Made by a program: the position numbers and the translations under genes
Shown: piece after piece, positions 43,432-52,796 of the stretch
Layout of the letters: each line of letters opens with the position of its first letter
Numbering within the stretch: position 1 is the first letter of the stretch
Source of the DNA: Undaria pinnatifida
Lineage: Eukaryota; Sar; Phaeophyceae; Laminariales; Alariaceae
Assembly (NCBI GenBank): GCA_012845835.1
Contig: JABAKD010000026.1
Location: forward strand, 62,001-126,000
DNA length: 64,000 bases
Direction: 5' to 3'
The notes under the pieces: generated by a model
What the model saw: the letters and a program-made list of their open reading frames with translations, nothing else
The model's database searches: none
What the model was told of the DNA's origin: nothing

Positions 43432-44304
43432 ATGCACGCGAGGACGGTAGGGGGGTTGAATCATCAAGCGTCGAGTGGAGCGCAGCAAGAGAGGGATCGG
43501 GCGTCCGCGACAGTAGGAATTCATCCATCGCAGGTCCCGCCGCTGGTGGAACGCGACAGTATGAATGCAGTGACACAGGGCCCAGGTGTCGCATCAAGTG
43601 GGCCCCAGCAATTGACGTCGCGTCGGTCGCTGCCAACGACGGGTGGGAACGCTCCCCCTTCGCCCCGCATCATTGGGACTCGGAGGAATAGGGCAGCATC
43701 ATGTGATCGGCTCTCGCCACGACCGATAACGCGGCCGAGGCACGGCTCGCCATCGCCCGGTGGCGGTAATATCATAATCACTCCGGCTTCGCTCCTACCA
43801 GGAATCTTAGGGCGCCGGCAGCGGTCCATCTCCCCTTCCGCAGGAACACCGGTGCGCTCGCACCAGCGGCTTCTGTTCACTTTTACCGAAATCACACAGA
43901 ACCAGAGGGCCTTGGTGCCTCGCAGAGACAATGCAGCTGTCCAAGGCCGTAGCCCGCGCCCATCCGAGAATGTGCCTACCCTTTCCGACATTATAGCCAA
44001 TGCCCGAGCGTGGAGCAACATAGCAGATGCGACGGCGGCCGGTGCGCAGTTGGTATCAGGCCCCCAAGTGGTAAATGGGCTTGGTGGGAGACATTGCCTT
44101 CCTAGCACTTATCAACGTTCCGGGAGTGGGACCTCACGGAGACGGAGCCCTTCGCCAATGGAGGTTGAAGGTAGACACATCCATATTTCGCACCTCGTAA
44201 GACAGGGCGTCACCGTCATACTTGTGTCACCGGAGGCGTTGGTTTGGGTAGGAGGAGGGGTTCGATCCCTTCCCATGTCAGGAGAAGTCGAGGAGGCGAG
44301 GTAG
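43432..44304 (+). CDS. LINE ORF, Ser/Thr/Arg/Gln-rich repeat protein, unit 2
   Basis: 290 residues. The N-terminal part repeats unit 1 (HARTVGGLNHQASSGAQQER, NAPPSPRIIGTRRNRAASCDR, RPRHGSPSPG). The C-terminal part (TLSDIIANARAWSNIADAT, RRRSPSPMEVEG) is extra. Function unknown; probably an ORF1-like nucleic-acid-binding protein. The start chosen is the first Met and the true frame may continue from unit 1 by frameshift. Confidence 0.5.
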   Translation: MHARTVGGLNHQASSGAQQERDRASATVGIHPSQVPPLVERDSMNAVTQGPGVASSGPQQLTSRRSLPTTGGNAPPSPRIIGTRRNRAASCDRLSPRPITRPRHGSPSPGGGNIIITPASLLPGILGRRQRSISPSAGTPVRSHQRLLFTFTEITQNQRALVPRRDNAAVQGRSPRPSENVPTLSDIIANARAWSNIADATAAGAQLVSGPQVVNGLGGRHCLPSTYQRSGSGTSRRRSPSPMEVEGRHIHISHLVRQGVTVILVSPEALVWVGGGVRSLPMSGEVEEAR

Positions 44305-45538
44305 CGCCCATGGAGAACGGGAGGACGAGCGATGGACCCTCCCACTCCCCTCTGTGAATCAATGAAGCAGTTCTCGCGCCTCAAAAAGCCCGTCGTGCGA
44401 CCGGAAGCTCCGTCCGGCGAAGGATTCTATTCAGGTCCACCCCTGAGAGGACCCAGCAGGGTTATCAGGCTTTCATCTCCAGCGACGGTGTCCATAGTAC
44501 GCAATCGGACACGGCACTAAGGTTCGGTGACTCGAGTTTCTGTTCCCAGGATGCACGTCGTGGAGCGAACAGCTTTGTTCTGAGGGGTCTTTTAGGAGCG
44601 GGAACGTCTACGAGGACTAGTAGGAGAGCAAGCAATCCTCCCCCCATACCACCGGGCGCGACACCGGGCTCTCGGGACTCAAGTCACCGGTATCGAGATG
44701 CTCGATGCGCAATAAATAATTCCTTCCGGAGGGGAAGGGCTGGGGAGTCTACGCCTCGCGAAGTCAGCAGGGGTACCACGCGACCATCAGAGTGAGGCAA
44801 TGTCTCCCCCCTTTCGGCCATTAGGCGCAGCACCGAGCTTCCGGTACTCCAGAGCGACGCCTCAAGAAGCTTGTCTCGCCGGCGGGAGCCTTGTGCGAAT
44901 GGGACCCTTGCGGGGCCAAACAACTCCTAGTAGTCAGCCGGAGTGTCGGACGACGCTCAGAGGTGGCGGCGCTCATGGCGTGACAGGGTTTGGGTCTTCT
45001 CCCCCGCTACCACCGGGCGCGACAGCGGGTTCCCGGGTCTCAAGAACGCCCCCCTCCCACCCCCGCCGAGAGAGAAACATGTGGAGGGCGACGTCAAGAA
45101 AGCACCGATCAGATGAGAGTTGACCCTGTTCGAGGGAGTACACCTCGATAGATAATCCGTCCCGTAGGGATAGCCGTAGGGCAGGGGCGGGAAGAGGTGA
45201 CCGCCAACCCAACAGTGGTAACGCACCGGATAGAGATTCCGATGAGGCAACATCGCGACTAGAATCGTCCACATCTCCGGCAACGGCAGCAGGTGAGGAG
45301 CAATGAGCAACGAACAGTACACCTGCGGAGGGCCTCATCTCCTCCAGGACGAGGGCGCGCACCCGTTTAGCTGCTACCATCATCGCACGATCATCGGACG
45401 GGGGAAGGGGGAGGCAGCTTTTCACTGGGCGTTTTCGCGGAGTGTCGCTTTACCAGGCAACGATGGCGCGGATGGAGTCGTCGGCAACACATTCCCAACC
45501 AGCACAGTCGTTGCCTGAACAACCTACGGACAAGCCTG
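44305..45538 (+). pseudogene. Decayed repeat segment of the LINE's 5' coding region
   Basis: Two diverged copies of a module are visible: 44645-44800 and 44995-45250 share 'taccaccgggcgcgac', 'ggg.ctc(a)ag', 'gataatccgtcccgtagg' or 'aataattccttccggagg', and 'gatgaggcaac' or 'gagtgaggcaa'. Frames are broken and no domain is seen. It continues the Ser/Arg-rich style of the preceding ORFs. Confidence 0.4.
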
Positions 45539-46522
45539 GTGCATCACAGCCGCCGACAATGGAAATGGTACCACCCCTCTAACTGGACCCCTTGCACTTG
45601 GGGATTCGAGCACATCCGTCATATAAGGTTCGCCGCTAACGGGAGATCCCACATTTCCACTTGGGGGTTCAATCACACCCGTCATAGAAGGTGTGCCGCT
45701 AGTGGGAGAGACACCACCCCAGACATTAGGGCCTGCACAGGCACCGATCTTCGAGTCACGCTCACCACAGCCTACATCAAGCGGAGAGTCTCAATCGTCG
45801 ATACAGCCCTCCCTAGTGATATTTGTGCCCGCCTCCACCCCTCCGATGACACCGCAACTGCGATCAGCTACCTCTCCATCCGCCAGGCCACCCACAACGT
45901 CATCGCCAAGTCCGTCACCGTCACTGCCGCCGCCGCCGCAGCTGCCCACAACTGGCCATCCCTCGACAGCGACACCTATCTTGATACCGAGTGTGTTCCT
46001 TGCGCTCGAAGCGCCATCGCAGACAGTGGTCAGGACGGCAGAGGCAGCATCGCCAAGGCCGTCACGGACGACGCCTACAAGGACGGCGGAGGAAAGGGGT
46101 CCCCGGCACCCGAACCGACGCCCGAATTGCCTCCGTCTCCGCCACGGACACTATCGCCGACGCCTACAGAAAACCTGCTCCGGGAGGAGCCCCCGGAAGA
46201 CTGCTGTGTATGCTATGGGGCATTGGCCTCTCCTTTGGTATATTTAGAGAGCTGCTCCCATCGACTGCACCTTCCGTGCTACGCCGCACTCCGAGCCAGA
46301 ACGGAGGCCGATCTACGGTGTCCGGCATGTCGGGAGACCGAAACAGTCAACGAGGCCGACAGGATGGCGCTCCGTCAGCACAGCAATGAGGTCATGATGG
46401 AGGTGTTGACGGTCGCGCGACAAGTGATTCCAGCTGACGGGGAAGCAAGGCTAACAACAAACGCCACAAGAGGAGGCAGGAGGCGGCGAGCGATATGCAG
46501 CGTTTTCCCATGGTCTGGTTGA
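45539..46522 (+). CDS. RING-H2 finger protein (LINE-associated)
   Basis: 327 residues. Residues about 1-200 are low-complexity (Thr/Ala/His, then PTPELPPSPPRTLSPTPT). Residues 221-267 form a RING finger: C-x2-C (CCVC), x13, C-x-H (CSH), x2, H-x2-C (HLPC), x13, C-x2-C (CPAC). That is C3H2C3 spacing, as in RING-H2 ubiquitin ligases. The C-terminus is basic (RGGRRRRAI). RING domains recruit E2 enzymes, so E3 ligase activity is possible but unproven. It is co-oriented with the RT 4 kb downstream. Confidence 0.7.
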   Translation: MHHSRRQWKWYHPSNWTPCTWGFEHIRHIRFAANGRSHISTWGFNHTRHRRCAASGRDTTPDIRACTGTDLRVTLTTAYIKRRVSIVDTALPSDICARLHPSDDTATAISYLSIRQATHNVIAKSVTVTAAAAAAAHNWPSLDSDTYLDTECVPCARSAIADSGQDGRGSIAKAVTDDAYKDGGGKGSPAPEPTPELPPSPPRTLSPTPTENLLREEPPEDCCVCYGALASPLVYLESCSHRLHLPCYAALRARTEADLRCPACRETETVNEADRMALRQHSNEVMMEVLTVARQVIPADGEARLTTNATRGGRRRRAICSVFPWSG

Positions 46523-46541
46523 GGAAACTAATTACGTACAA

Positions 46542-46988
46542 GTGTCCTGCTCGTGCGACGTACATCGCCGTTGTAGTTTAGGCTGCTGCGAGGATGCAAT
46601 CCCCCGAGCTAGGACTTTCGGAGGGGTACACTTAGTCACTTGCCCGAACCCGGCTCTGCACGACGAGCATCAAGAGCTCGATCTACACCTCCTCCTCCAA
46701 CAGATTCGGGCTCTTGGCAGGTCGGTGAACACGACGGAAGAACACGAGATCAACGCCAGGGTATCTGCAGCTGAACAGCGCCTTCGGAGAAGAGCGCAAA
46801 TTACCCCAAAAAGGGTGAACTTATCGCGGAATCCCACAGAGCGAGATACGGAGAACCACTACGGAGAACGGCGGGGCACAATCTCCCAGCAACAAGTGCT
46901 AGCGCCGTGTGTTGTCTGTGGCAGACACTTGGAGGATGACCAGAGGCTCGCTTTGGTGGCTGGCTCGTCCACAGGAGGTGTGCCGTAG
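46542..46988 (+). CDS. Cys/His-rich protein with coiled-coil-like middle (LINE-associated)
   Basis: 148 residues. The N-terminus is rich in Cys/His (SCSCDVHRRC, LGCCEDA, TCPNPALHDEH), perhaps a zinc-binding unit. The middle is helical and charged (LHLLLQQIRALG, EINARVSAAEQRLRRR). It ends PCVVCGRHLEDD, which looks like the first C-x2-C of another RING-like module broken by the stop at 46988. It is in the same frame as 47112-48050, so the two may once have been one ORF. Confidence 0.45.
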   Translation: MSCSCDVHRRCSLGCCEDAIPRARTFGGVHLVTCPNPALHDEHQELDLHLLLQQIRALGRSVNTTEEHEINARVSAAEQRLRRRAQITPKRVNLSRNPTERDTENHYGERRGTISQQQVLAPCVVCGRHLEDDQRLALVAGSSTGGVP

Positions 46989-47111
46989 AAAGCGCAGCAG
47001 GAGCAGACGGCAGGGGGAACGGCCGATTTTGGGTAGCTATCTAAGACGGGACAAGAGTGTCGCGTCGGAGAACGTTCCGACTCATGGCACTAGTGCCCAG
47101 AATCCACATAC

Positions 47112-48050
47112 ATGAGATGCGATTGCACTACCCCGGATGGCGCTCACCAACAACATTTAGAGACATTGTGGCGATCACTGACCTCGGGTGTAGAGGAGGC
47201 CATGAGTCAAGGTGAAGGTGATCAATACGTTGAAAGGAGATTGGAGGAGTCCGAGGAAGTTTGGTGCACGTACTGCGGGTGGCCTCGTGATAACCCTAGT
47301 GAGGAGTTGGGGGAAAACGACGCTCGAGTACCCGTTCCGTGCACCCATGTAATCTTTGTGCACACCCGCTGCATGCTGGACCGCGCGGGAAACCTCGCGA
47401 GAGGATATGCAGATCCTAGGCCCTGCGTCGCGTGTCGCTCGGCGTGGCCGGGAGGAAGACGACCTCCCCTCCGGGCGGAGCTGGCCAGAGGGATATCCAT
47501 GGACAGACATGAGGGAAAGTGGGGGATGGTGAGAGGTGCCCTACAGTTCGCCACCCACGTTCACCGGAACATCTCCGGACTGGAGTCAGCCAGCTACGTG
47601 ACGACTGGCATTTATGGTACGTTTGAGTTCATGTTACATGCGCACGGAAGAAGCTCAACCCCCTCGTTCTCGCTATGCTCCCTATTTTGCAATGCGCTGG
47701 ACCTGCCTCAAGGGGCATGCCTCGATTTTCCCCGACCGAGGGAATGGGAAACGGCGGCAGGCCGATGCCGTACGCTGTTCCCTGCGTACGCCATCCAACC
47801 GCAGGATATCTTACTCCGACTCCAAAATCAAAATCAAAGAATCTACATCGCACCTAACGTCCAACAGTATCTAGTAGGCCTTGACGATAAATGCGAAGAA
47901 CGACTAACGAGTTGGACCCTCGGGGTCAGAAGCGCGTTGGAAGCGGGTGATACGCTTCCTTCCTTCTCAACAGCGATGGCAGCGACACCGGGGAGAACGC
48001 AGCGGGCGCTGGAGAACGACCATTTACACACGGGACCAACTGAACAATGA
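47112..48050 (+). CDS. RING-like module protein, copy 1 of a tandem duplication
   Basis: 312 residues. A zinc-binding pattern spans residues 52-108: C52-x2-C55, C77-x-H79, H84-x2-C87, C105-x2-C108 (WCTYCG, PCTH, HTRC, PCVAC), a RING-H2-like array with a longer H-x4-H gap. A 150-residue domain follows (GALQF, SASYVTTG, FSLCSLF, CLDFPRPREWE, RRIYI-like end QRIYIAPNVQQYL) that I do not recognise. The whole module is repeated at 48061-48729 with roughly 60 % identity by eye. Pairing with an unknown conserved domain suggests a specific partner or substrate (inference). Confidence 0.65.
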   Translation: MRCDCTTPDGAHQQHLETLWRSLTSGVEEAMSQGEGDQYVERRLEESEEVWCTYCGWPRDNPSEELGENDARVPVPCTHVIFVHTRCMLDRAGNLARGYADPRPCVACRSAWPGGRRPPLRAELARGISMDRHEGKWGMVRGALQFATHVHRNISGLESASYVTTGIYGTFEFMLHAHGRSSTPSFSLCSLFCNALDLPQGACLDFPRPREWETAAGRCRTLFPAYAIQPQDILLRLQNQNQRIYIAPNVQQYLVGLDDKCEERLTSWTLGVRSALEAGDTLPSFSTAMAATPGRTQRALENDHLHTGPTEQ

Positions 48051-48060
48051 GGCGCTGCTA

Positions 48061-48729
48061 GGAGTGCAGCTGAGAGGCGTCATGCCGCAGGAAACAGGGG
48101 TGTATCTCCCTGCGCCTACTGCGGGCGGGCACCAGAGGAGCCTACTGGGGATTCGGCGGTGGACTCTTTATGGGCACTTATTCCGTGTCCCCACGGAGAG
48201 TAAAGGACATGCCCGCTGCATGCTGGACCGTGCGGAACGCCTCGCGAGTTGGCATGCAGACCCACAACCATGTGTCGCGTGTCGCTCGGAATGGTCAGCA
48301 AGAAATCGGCCTCTTCATCCGGCTGAGCTGCCTGAGGACCTTCCAAGGCCACGCCCGGGGGAAGAGTGGCCGGCAGTAGCGGGAGCTCTGCAGTTCGTCG
48401 AACTCTTGGAGGAGGACGGCCCCCGGTTGGACCCAGCTAGTTACGTCACGACTGGCTCCCACGATACTTTTGAGAAGATGGTGAGGACCCATGGGAGTAG
48501 CCCAATCTCCTCGTTTCTGGTGTGCTCCCTGTTCGGCAATACTCTTGGCCTGCTCCAAGGCGCCTACCTTGACTTCCCCCGACCGAGAGAATGGAGAGCA
48601 GCCGGCGGTCACTTCCATGAGATCTTCGCGGCGTACGGCATCCGCCCGCAGGATACTGTACTCCGACTCCCGAATCGAAGGATTTACATCCTACCTCATG
48701 TCCAAGAGTTCTTGGCCAGTCTCGACTAG
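48061..48729 (+). pseudogene. RING-like module, copy 2, one frameshift
   Basis: It begins, in one frame, PCAYCGRAPEE and IPCPHGE (the C-x2-C and C-x-H half), then shifts frame to GHARCMLDRAERLA and PCVACRSEW (the H-x2-C and C-x2-C half). It continues with GALQFVELL, ASYVTTGSHDTF, FLVCSLFGN, YLDFPRPREW, RRIYILPHVQEFL to a stop at 48729. All eight ligands are present, so only the one-base frameshift near 48195 breaks it. Confidence 0.65.
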
Positions 48730-48819
48730 ACGTGGGAGGACCACCTAACGAGGTGAACCCTCGGGGTCCGAAATGCGTCAGAAGAGGTGGAGGCGCTTCT
48801 TCCGTTTCCGACGGCAGCG

Positions 48820-49662
48820 TGAACCCTCGGGTCCCAAAACGAGCTTGAGGCAGATAATGAGCTGCCTCCCTCCCCGACGGTAACACCGGAAGGAACAGAC
48901 CCGGCGCTGGAGAGTGAGTCGTTAGCAGCAAGAGTAACACAACCGGAAGGAGCAGCCGCGGCGTCTGAAGGTGATTCGAGGGTAAGGGGGCAGGCGGAGC
49001 CAGGAGGCGCCGCATATGTAGCCGTGGAGAACTCCCTCATGGCCGAACACGGGAATGTCACGTTGACGGGACCCTTACCCCCCTCTCTGAGTCAGCCCAG
49101 CGCCACCCCAACGGCGGTGAGGGGCACGGCGGAAAGAACGGGCCCGGCACGGGAGAACGTCCCTTTAGCAGTGGGCGTGACACCACTGGAAGGTGCAACT
49201 CTCGCGTCAGAAGGTGATCCGGGGGGGAGGGAGCAGACGGAGCCAGGAGGTGCTGTATCTGTTACCACGGGAAACTCACGAACAGTCAAAAACAGGGAGG
49301 CGACGGCGCCGGGACACTCGCGCGCGCCCCAAACACAGCCCAGCGTCACCCCAGCAACATCGAGAGCGACTTCGTCTACGTCCGCTGGTGCAGTAGAGGG
49401 TGGGAGAAGCACAAGAGGCAGACGAGGTCGACCGCGCGGATCCGGAAGAGGAACACGAGCGACGAGAACTGGGAGAGGAGCCACCACGAACCGGGGGCGA
49501 TTCCTTCGACATGGAAGCGGCGAGGCTCCCTCGGCTGTTGCCGAAGTAAGGGTTGGCGGTGGAGAGAGGGAAGGCGGGGACGGAGAGGGAGGAGGGTCAG
49601 CACCAGGGAGCGTAACGCAACTTCGCGCTTTCATTGCGGACGACCACAGCGGTACGAGCTGA
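48820..49662 (+). CDS. Gly/Glu/Arg-rich protein with AT-hook-like motif (LINE-associated)
   Basis: The open part from Met at 49024 gives 212 residues. The segment 48880-49290 holds two repeats of about 200 bp encoding ER/GT-GPA-E, A-x2-VT-P-EGA, SEGD and G(Q/E)xEPGGA-V. Residues 120-165 are strongly basic, with RGRRGRPRGSGRG, an AT-hook core (GRP flanked by Arg/Gly) for minor-groove DNA binding, and two further RG-rich repeats. It precedes the RT region, where a DNA-binding domain would fit target binding (inference). Confidence 0.5.
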
Positions 49663-49677
49663 GGGGGCTGTAGAGCA

Positions 49678-49947
49678 ATGGTTTCTCGGGAACACCGAGT
49701 TGTGGGGTTGCCCTGTGGACGTCAATATGCAACGCATGCGCGGTGCGTGGTGAATGCGGTCAGACGAGGCGGGGCGCAGGCTTCGCTTCTCTGCGGAGCA
49801 AGGGCATGCACAGTCCGCCATGGAAGACGGGAAGCAATAAAAGCGGGAGTTCAGGTCGACCCTGGATTACGCGTGACGGCAGCGGGACTCGGAGGGAGAC
49901 CTGACGATGGCGAGCAAGAGCGTCAGGATGGCCTCTGCTATGCCTAG
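49678..49947 (+). pseudogene. Third, decayed RING-like relic upstream of RT
   Basis: The frame reads LPCGRQYATHARCVVNAV and LLCGARAC. The spacing H-A-R-C then C-x3-C recalls HARCMLDRA and PCVAC of the two modules upstream. The 5' ligands are lost or in another frame. 49950-50350 shows nothing definite. Confidence 0.35.
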
Positions 49948-50399
49948 GACCAAATAACATAGGAAATTGCAGGACCACTCGTTGATTTCCCCCTTGAGGA
50001 CCTCCAACAACGCTTCGTCACCGTTGTCAAAGTACAGCCGAGGCTGGCTACTGCCCACGCCAAGCTTATTACCCATGTGCTTGGCGTCCTCAATCACGCC
50101 TTGGGAGAGCATCGCCAATCCACACCATCGGAGACGCCTCAATCTCTCCTGAGATCGCTCAAGTTGTGGTACATCCTCCCAGCTCTACTTCACTCGCAGG
50201 ATGGCCGAATGAAACAGCATGAGAGGTTTGCATCTGCCGAAGGTGGTGATCTCACCCTCCCCGTGGTTAATAGAGTATACCCGTCGAACATCGACGAGGC
50301 AAATCGGCCAAGCCCGTGAAGAGACGGACGTTGATATGTTTAAGAGGGCATAATCAGCATGCCGCTATCGAGGGGGGGTGACTGTGGCAGCAGGCAGCC

Positions 50400-52683
50400 T
50401 CCTCGCGGAACCGCGCGCGCCGGGGAACGAGGAAACGTGGGTGCGTAAAAGCAAAGTTCCCGGAGGAGAACCAGGCCTGCGTCTCCGAAGCTGCAGCGGC
50501 AGCGGTGGCAGCAAGTTCCTCCAACAAGGAGGAAAGGGGTGTTTCCAACTGGCGCCCGGAGGAAGAGTTCGACCCACAGGTGGCCCTCGAAGTAATCAAT
50601 TCTCGCAACGCCTTATTAGGCGGGGGAAGCGACGGTCTGCGCTTCTCGAACTTACAGTCAATAATCAGGACAGGTTTTGGGCGCGGAAATTTCGGAGCTG
50701 GCATTGAAGCCTTGTGGAGAAGAATTATCGATGATCCAAACGCTTTTCCGCCTTAATTCTGGCAGCTCTTTTGCAATCCAACCTCACTGCCCTGAGTGAT
50801 AAATGCCGCCCCGTGTGCGTGGGGATGACGTGGAGGCGGTTTATTGCGGCCAGAACCATGCGACAGTGGCGACCACGGCTGGAGGAGGCCAACTTCGAAT
50901 CGAGACAGTTTGGAGTCGGGGTACGAGGGGAGGTGGAAGAGGTAGCGCTACGCGCAAGAGTACATCACGAGGCAAAAATACTGGCTGATTCTGACCGATT
51001 CCTCCAACGCATGCAACACAGTGAAGCGGACTGCTATGCTAGCGGAGGCAGCCACTTGCGCGCCGGCGCTTAAACCATTCGTGGCAAAATGTTACGGCGA
51101 GACGTCTGCGCCCGTGTTCTTTCAGATGGAACCGGAGAAAGGCGGAAGATCGACTGCTTCAGCGGGGTGCAACAAAGGGGTGCCACGGGGCCGGCGTTGT
51201 TCCGCATGCCGCTCCTGCCGGTGCTGAAGCGGACAAGGGCGGAATTGGAGCCAAGAGGTGTAGAGGCATTCGCCTACCTAGATGATATTAGTATCGGAAT
51301 GATGGAAATCACACCCGATATTGTGGAAGTGGTACCCTTTCTCCAGCGTGAGCTGTCTAACATCGGAATTGCGATCAACCCGAGCAAAACGGTTGCCCTG
51401 CCCCCAAAGGTACGCCGGAACAAATCACCCTTCTTGAAGGCATTGGCGTCAGCATCGCTGAACGTGGTGGGGTTAAGGTGGTGGGGGTCCCCATCGGCAC
51501 AGATGAGTACGCGAGGGAGAGCGCAATGGAGATAGTCTGAAACAGCGAGAGGGAGCAACTCGCGCGAATGTTGTCACGCATGCCGGACAAGCAATCAGCG
51601 AACCTGATTGCCACCTGCTCTATGGTTCAACGGACCTCCTACCTTGATGGACCCAGAACTATCGCTGGCTGCATGCAAAAAGGCAGATGGTGAAGCCTTG
51701 TGGATACTGGAGAAATTGCTCGATCTCCCGGGCGAAGCAGAAGAAGCGTAGGTCTTCGCGGACGGGTGCCGACAAACACGTTGACCCTGCAACCCCATCA
51801 ACAGGTGCAGGCGAGCCTGTCCACGGTGCCGGAGGGTTTGGGCTGTCGCCGGCTGAAGCCCGGAGGATGTCATCATCCGTTGGGAGCTTGGTGGTGACGG
51901 TGCCAGAGCTGCTTGCTGATCTGTCCGGCAAAATGGGGAACAAAGTCCGGAGAGAGCTGTCTGATTCTGATCTCGTGCGGCGCATCTGGAACAGCGTGAG
52001 GGACCTGTGCAATGTGCATGAGGTTTCAGGTGAGGCCATGGCAAACATCGTGTCGCAAAGCTGGCGGGACAGAGCCTTTAGAGCAGGAGAGCAAGGTGTC
52101 TCAGGGAAATCAGTTGCAGACGAGTTGCCTGCACACGACGCCGAAACAATCAGATCCAGCAAAGCGCAGCATAGACTGAGTAAACTGGTACCCCGAGTAC
52201 ATTATGAGAGGTACGTCTCTTCGCTGGACCAGCTCCCCCAGACGAGGCCCCAGCTAGACACAAGCGAATCCCAAGGCGAGAAGGAAACACGAGACTTGGT
52301 CAAGGCCCGGCAACGGAGTCAATCGGGATCAGGGGCTACCACCTTCCTAAGGGCAAGACCTGTAGACTCAGCTAGGACCATCCCTGCATTAGAGTTCGTG
52401 ACTGCGGGGAAGGATTTCTGGGGATAGAAGAATTCCTGGCGGCGAGGTGCCGATGCTACGGTGAAGCGGAGGTTAACACGCGGCATGCACGATTGTGTCA
52501 CCGATCGGGCGCGCAAGTGAACCAGCACCAATCTCTTGTGCACGCGCTCTCCCGCATCCTAAAGAGCATGTTCATTTGCCACCAGGTGGAAATCGGAACC
52601 CCGTTCCACGCAGACAGGGATTTGCGAATGGACATCGTGATTGAGGCACGTGGATTAAGGGATGCTACGGCATCGGAGTAACG
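50400..52683 (+). pseudogene. LINE reverse transcriptase with C-terminal CCHC and endonuclease-like tail
   Basis: N-terminal RT from about 50555: NWRPEEEFDPQ, GGSDGLRFSNLQSI, DKCRPVCVGMTWRRFI, FGVGVRGEVEEVA. The motif A region near 51005 (LTDSSNACNTV) is in another frame. The motif B region near 51165 is SGVQQRGATGPALF, and motif C is AYLDDISIG with Y-L-D-D at 51275-51286. Then ELSNIGIAINPSKTVALPP. After a frame change: GGFGLSPAEARRM (51830 on), RSKAQHRLSKLVPR, and the end with CRCYGEAEVNTRHARLC (C-x-C-x9-H-x3-C) followed by LRMDIVIEARGLRDA. A CCHC followed by a PD-type motif is the layout of LINEs with a restriction-like endonuclease. The stop at 52680 is followed in frame by RDKSIL, so the endonuclease core is probably cut by a nonsense mutation. 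Confidence 0.8.
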
Positions 52684-52796
52684 CGACAAGTCGATACTTT
52701 CATATTACATACTACCGCTGCTTTGTAGAAGGATAATCGGTTTACATCGGAACGGCATCTACGCTATATTGTCGCGTATAGCAAGCCCCTATATGT

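Larger units (their letters stand above)
42400..52683 (+). mobile_element. Long non-LTR (LINE-type) retroelement with RING-finger ORFs
   Basis: All coding signals from 42.7 to 52.7 kb lie on the + strand in this order: two paralogous Ser/Thr/Arg-rich ORFs, a RING-H2 ORF, a Cys/His-rich ORF, a duplicated RING-like module, an AT-hook-like basic ORF, a Cys/His relic, RT with YLDD, and a C-terminal CCHC plus endonuclease-like tail. A truncated copy at 41.1 kb shows the 3' part is a dispersed repeat. No APE endonuclease and no LTR were seen. Whether the RING ORFs belong to the same transposon as the RT rests on co-orientation, shared sequence style and lack of any other boundary. The 5' end is approximate. 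Confidence 0.65.

Noticed and set aside
45693-46389. Other + frames over the RING ORF (184 and 132 codons)
   Set aside because: Shadow frames of the RING-H2 ORF at 45539-46522; they do not contain the zinc ligands.
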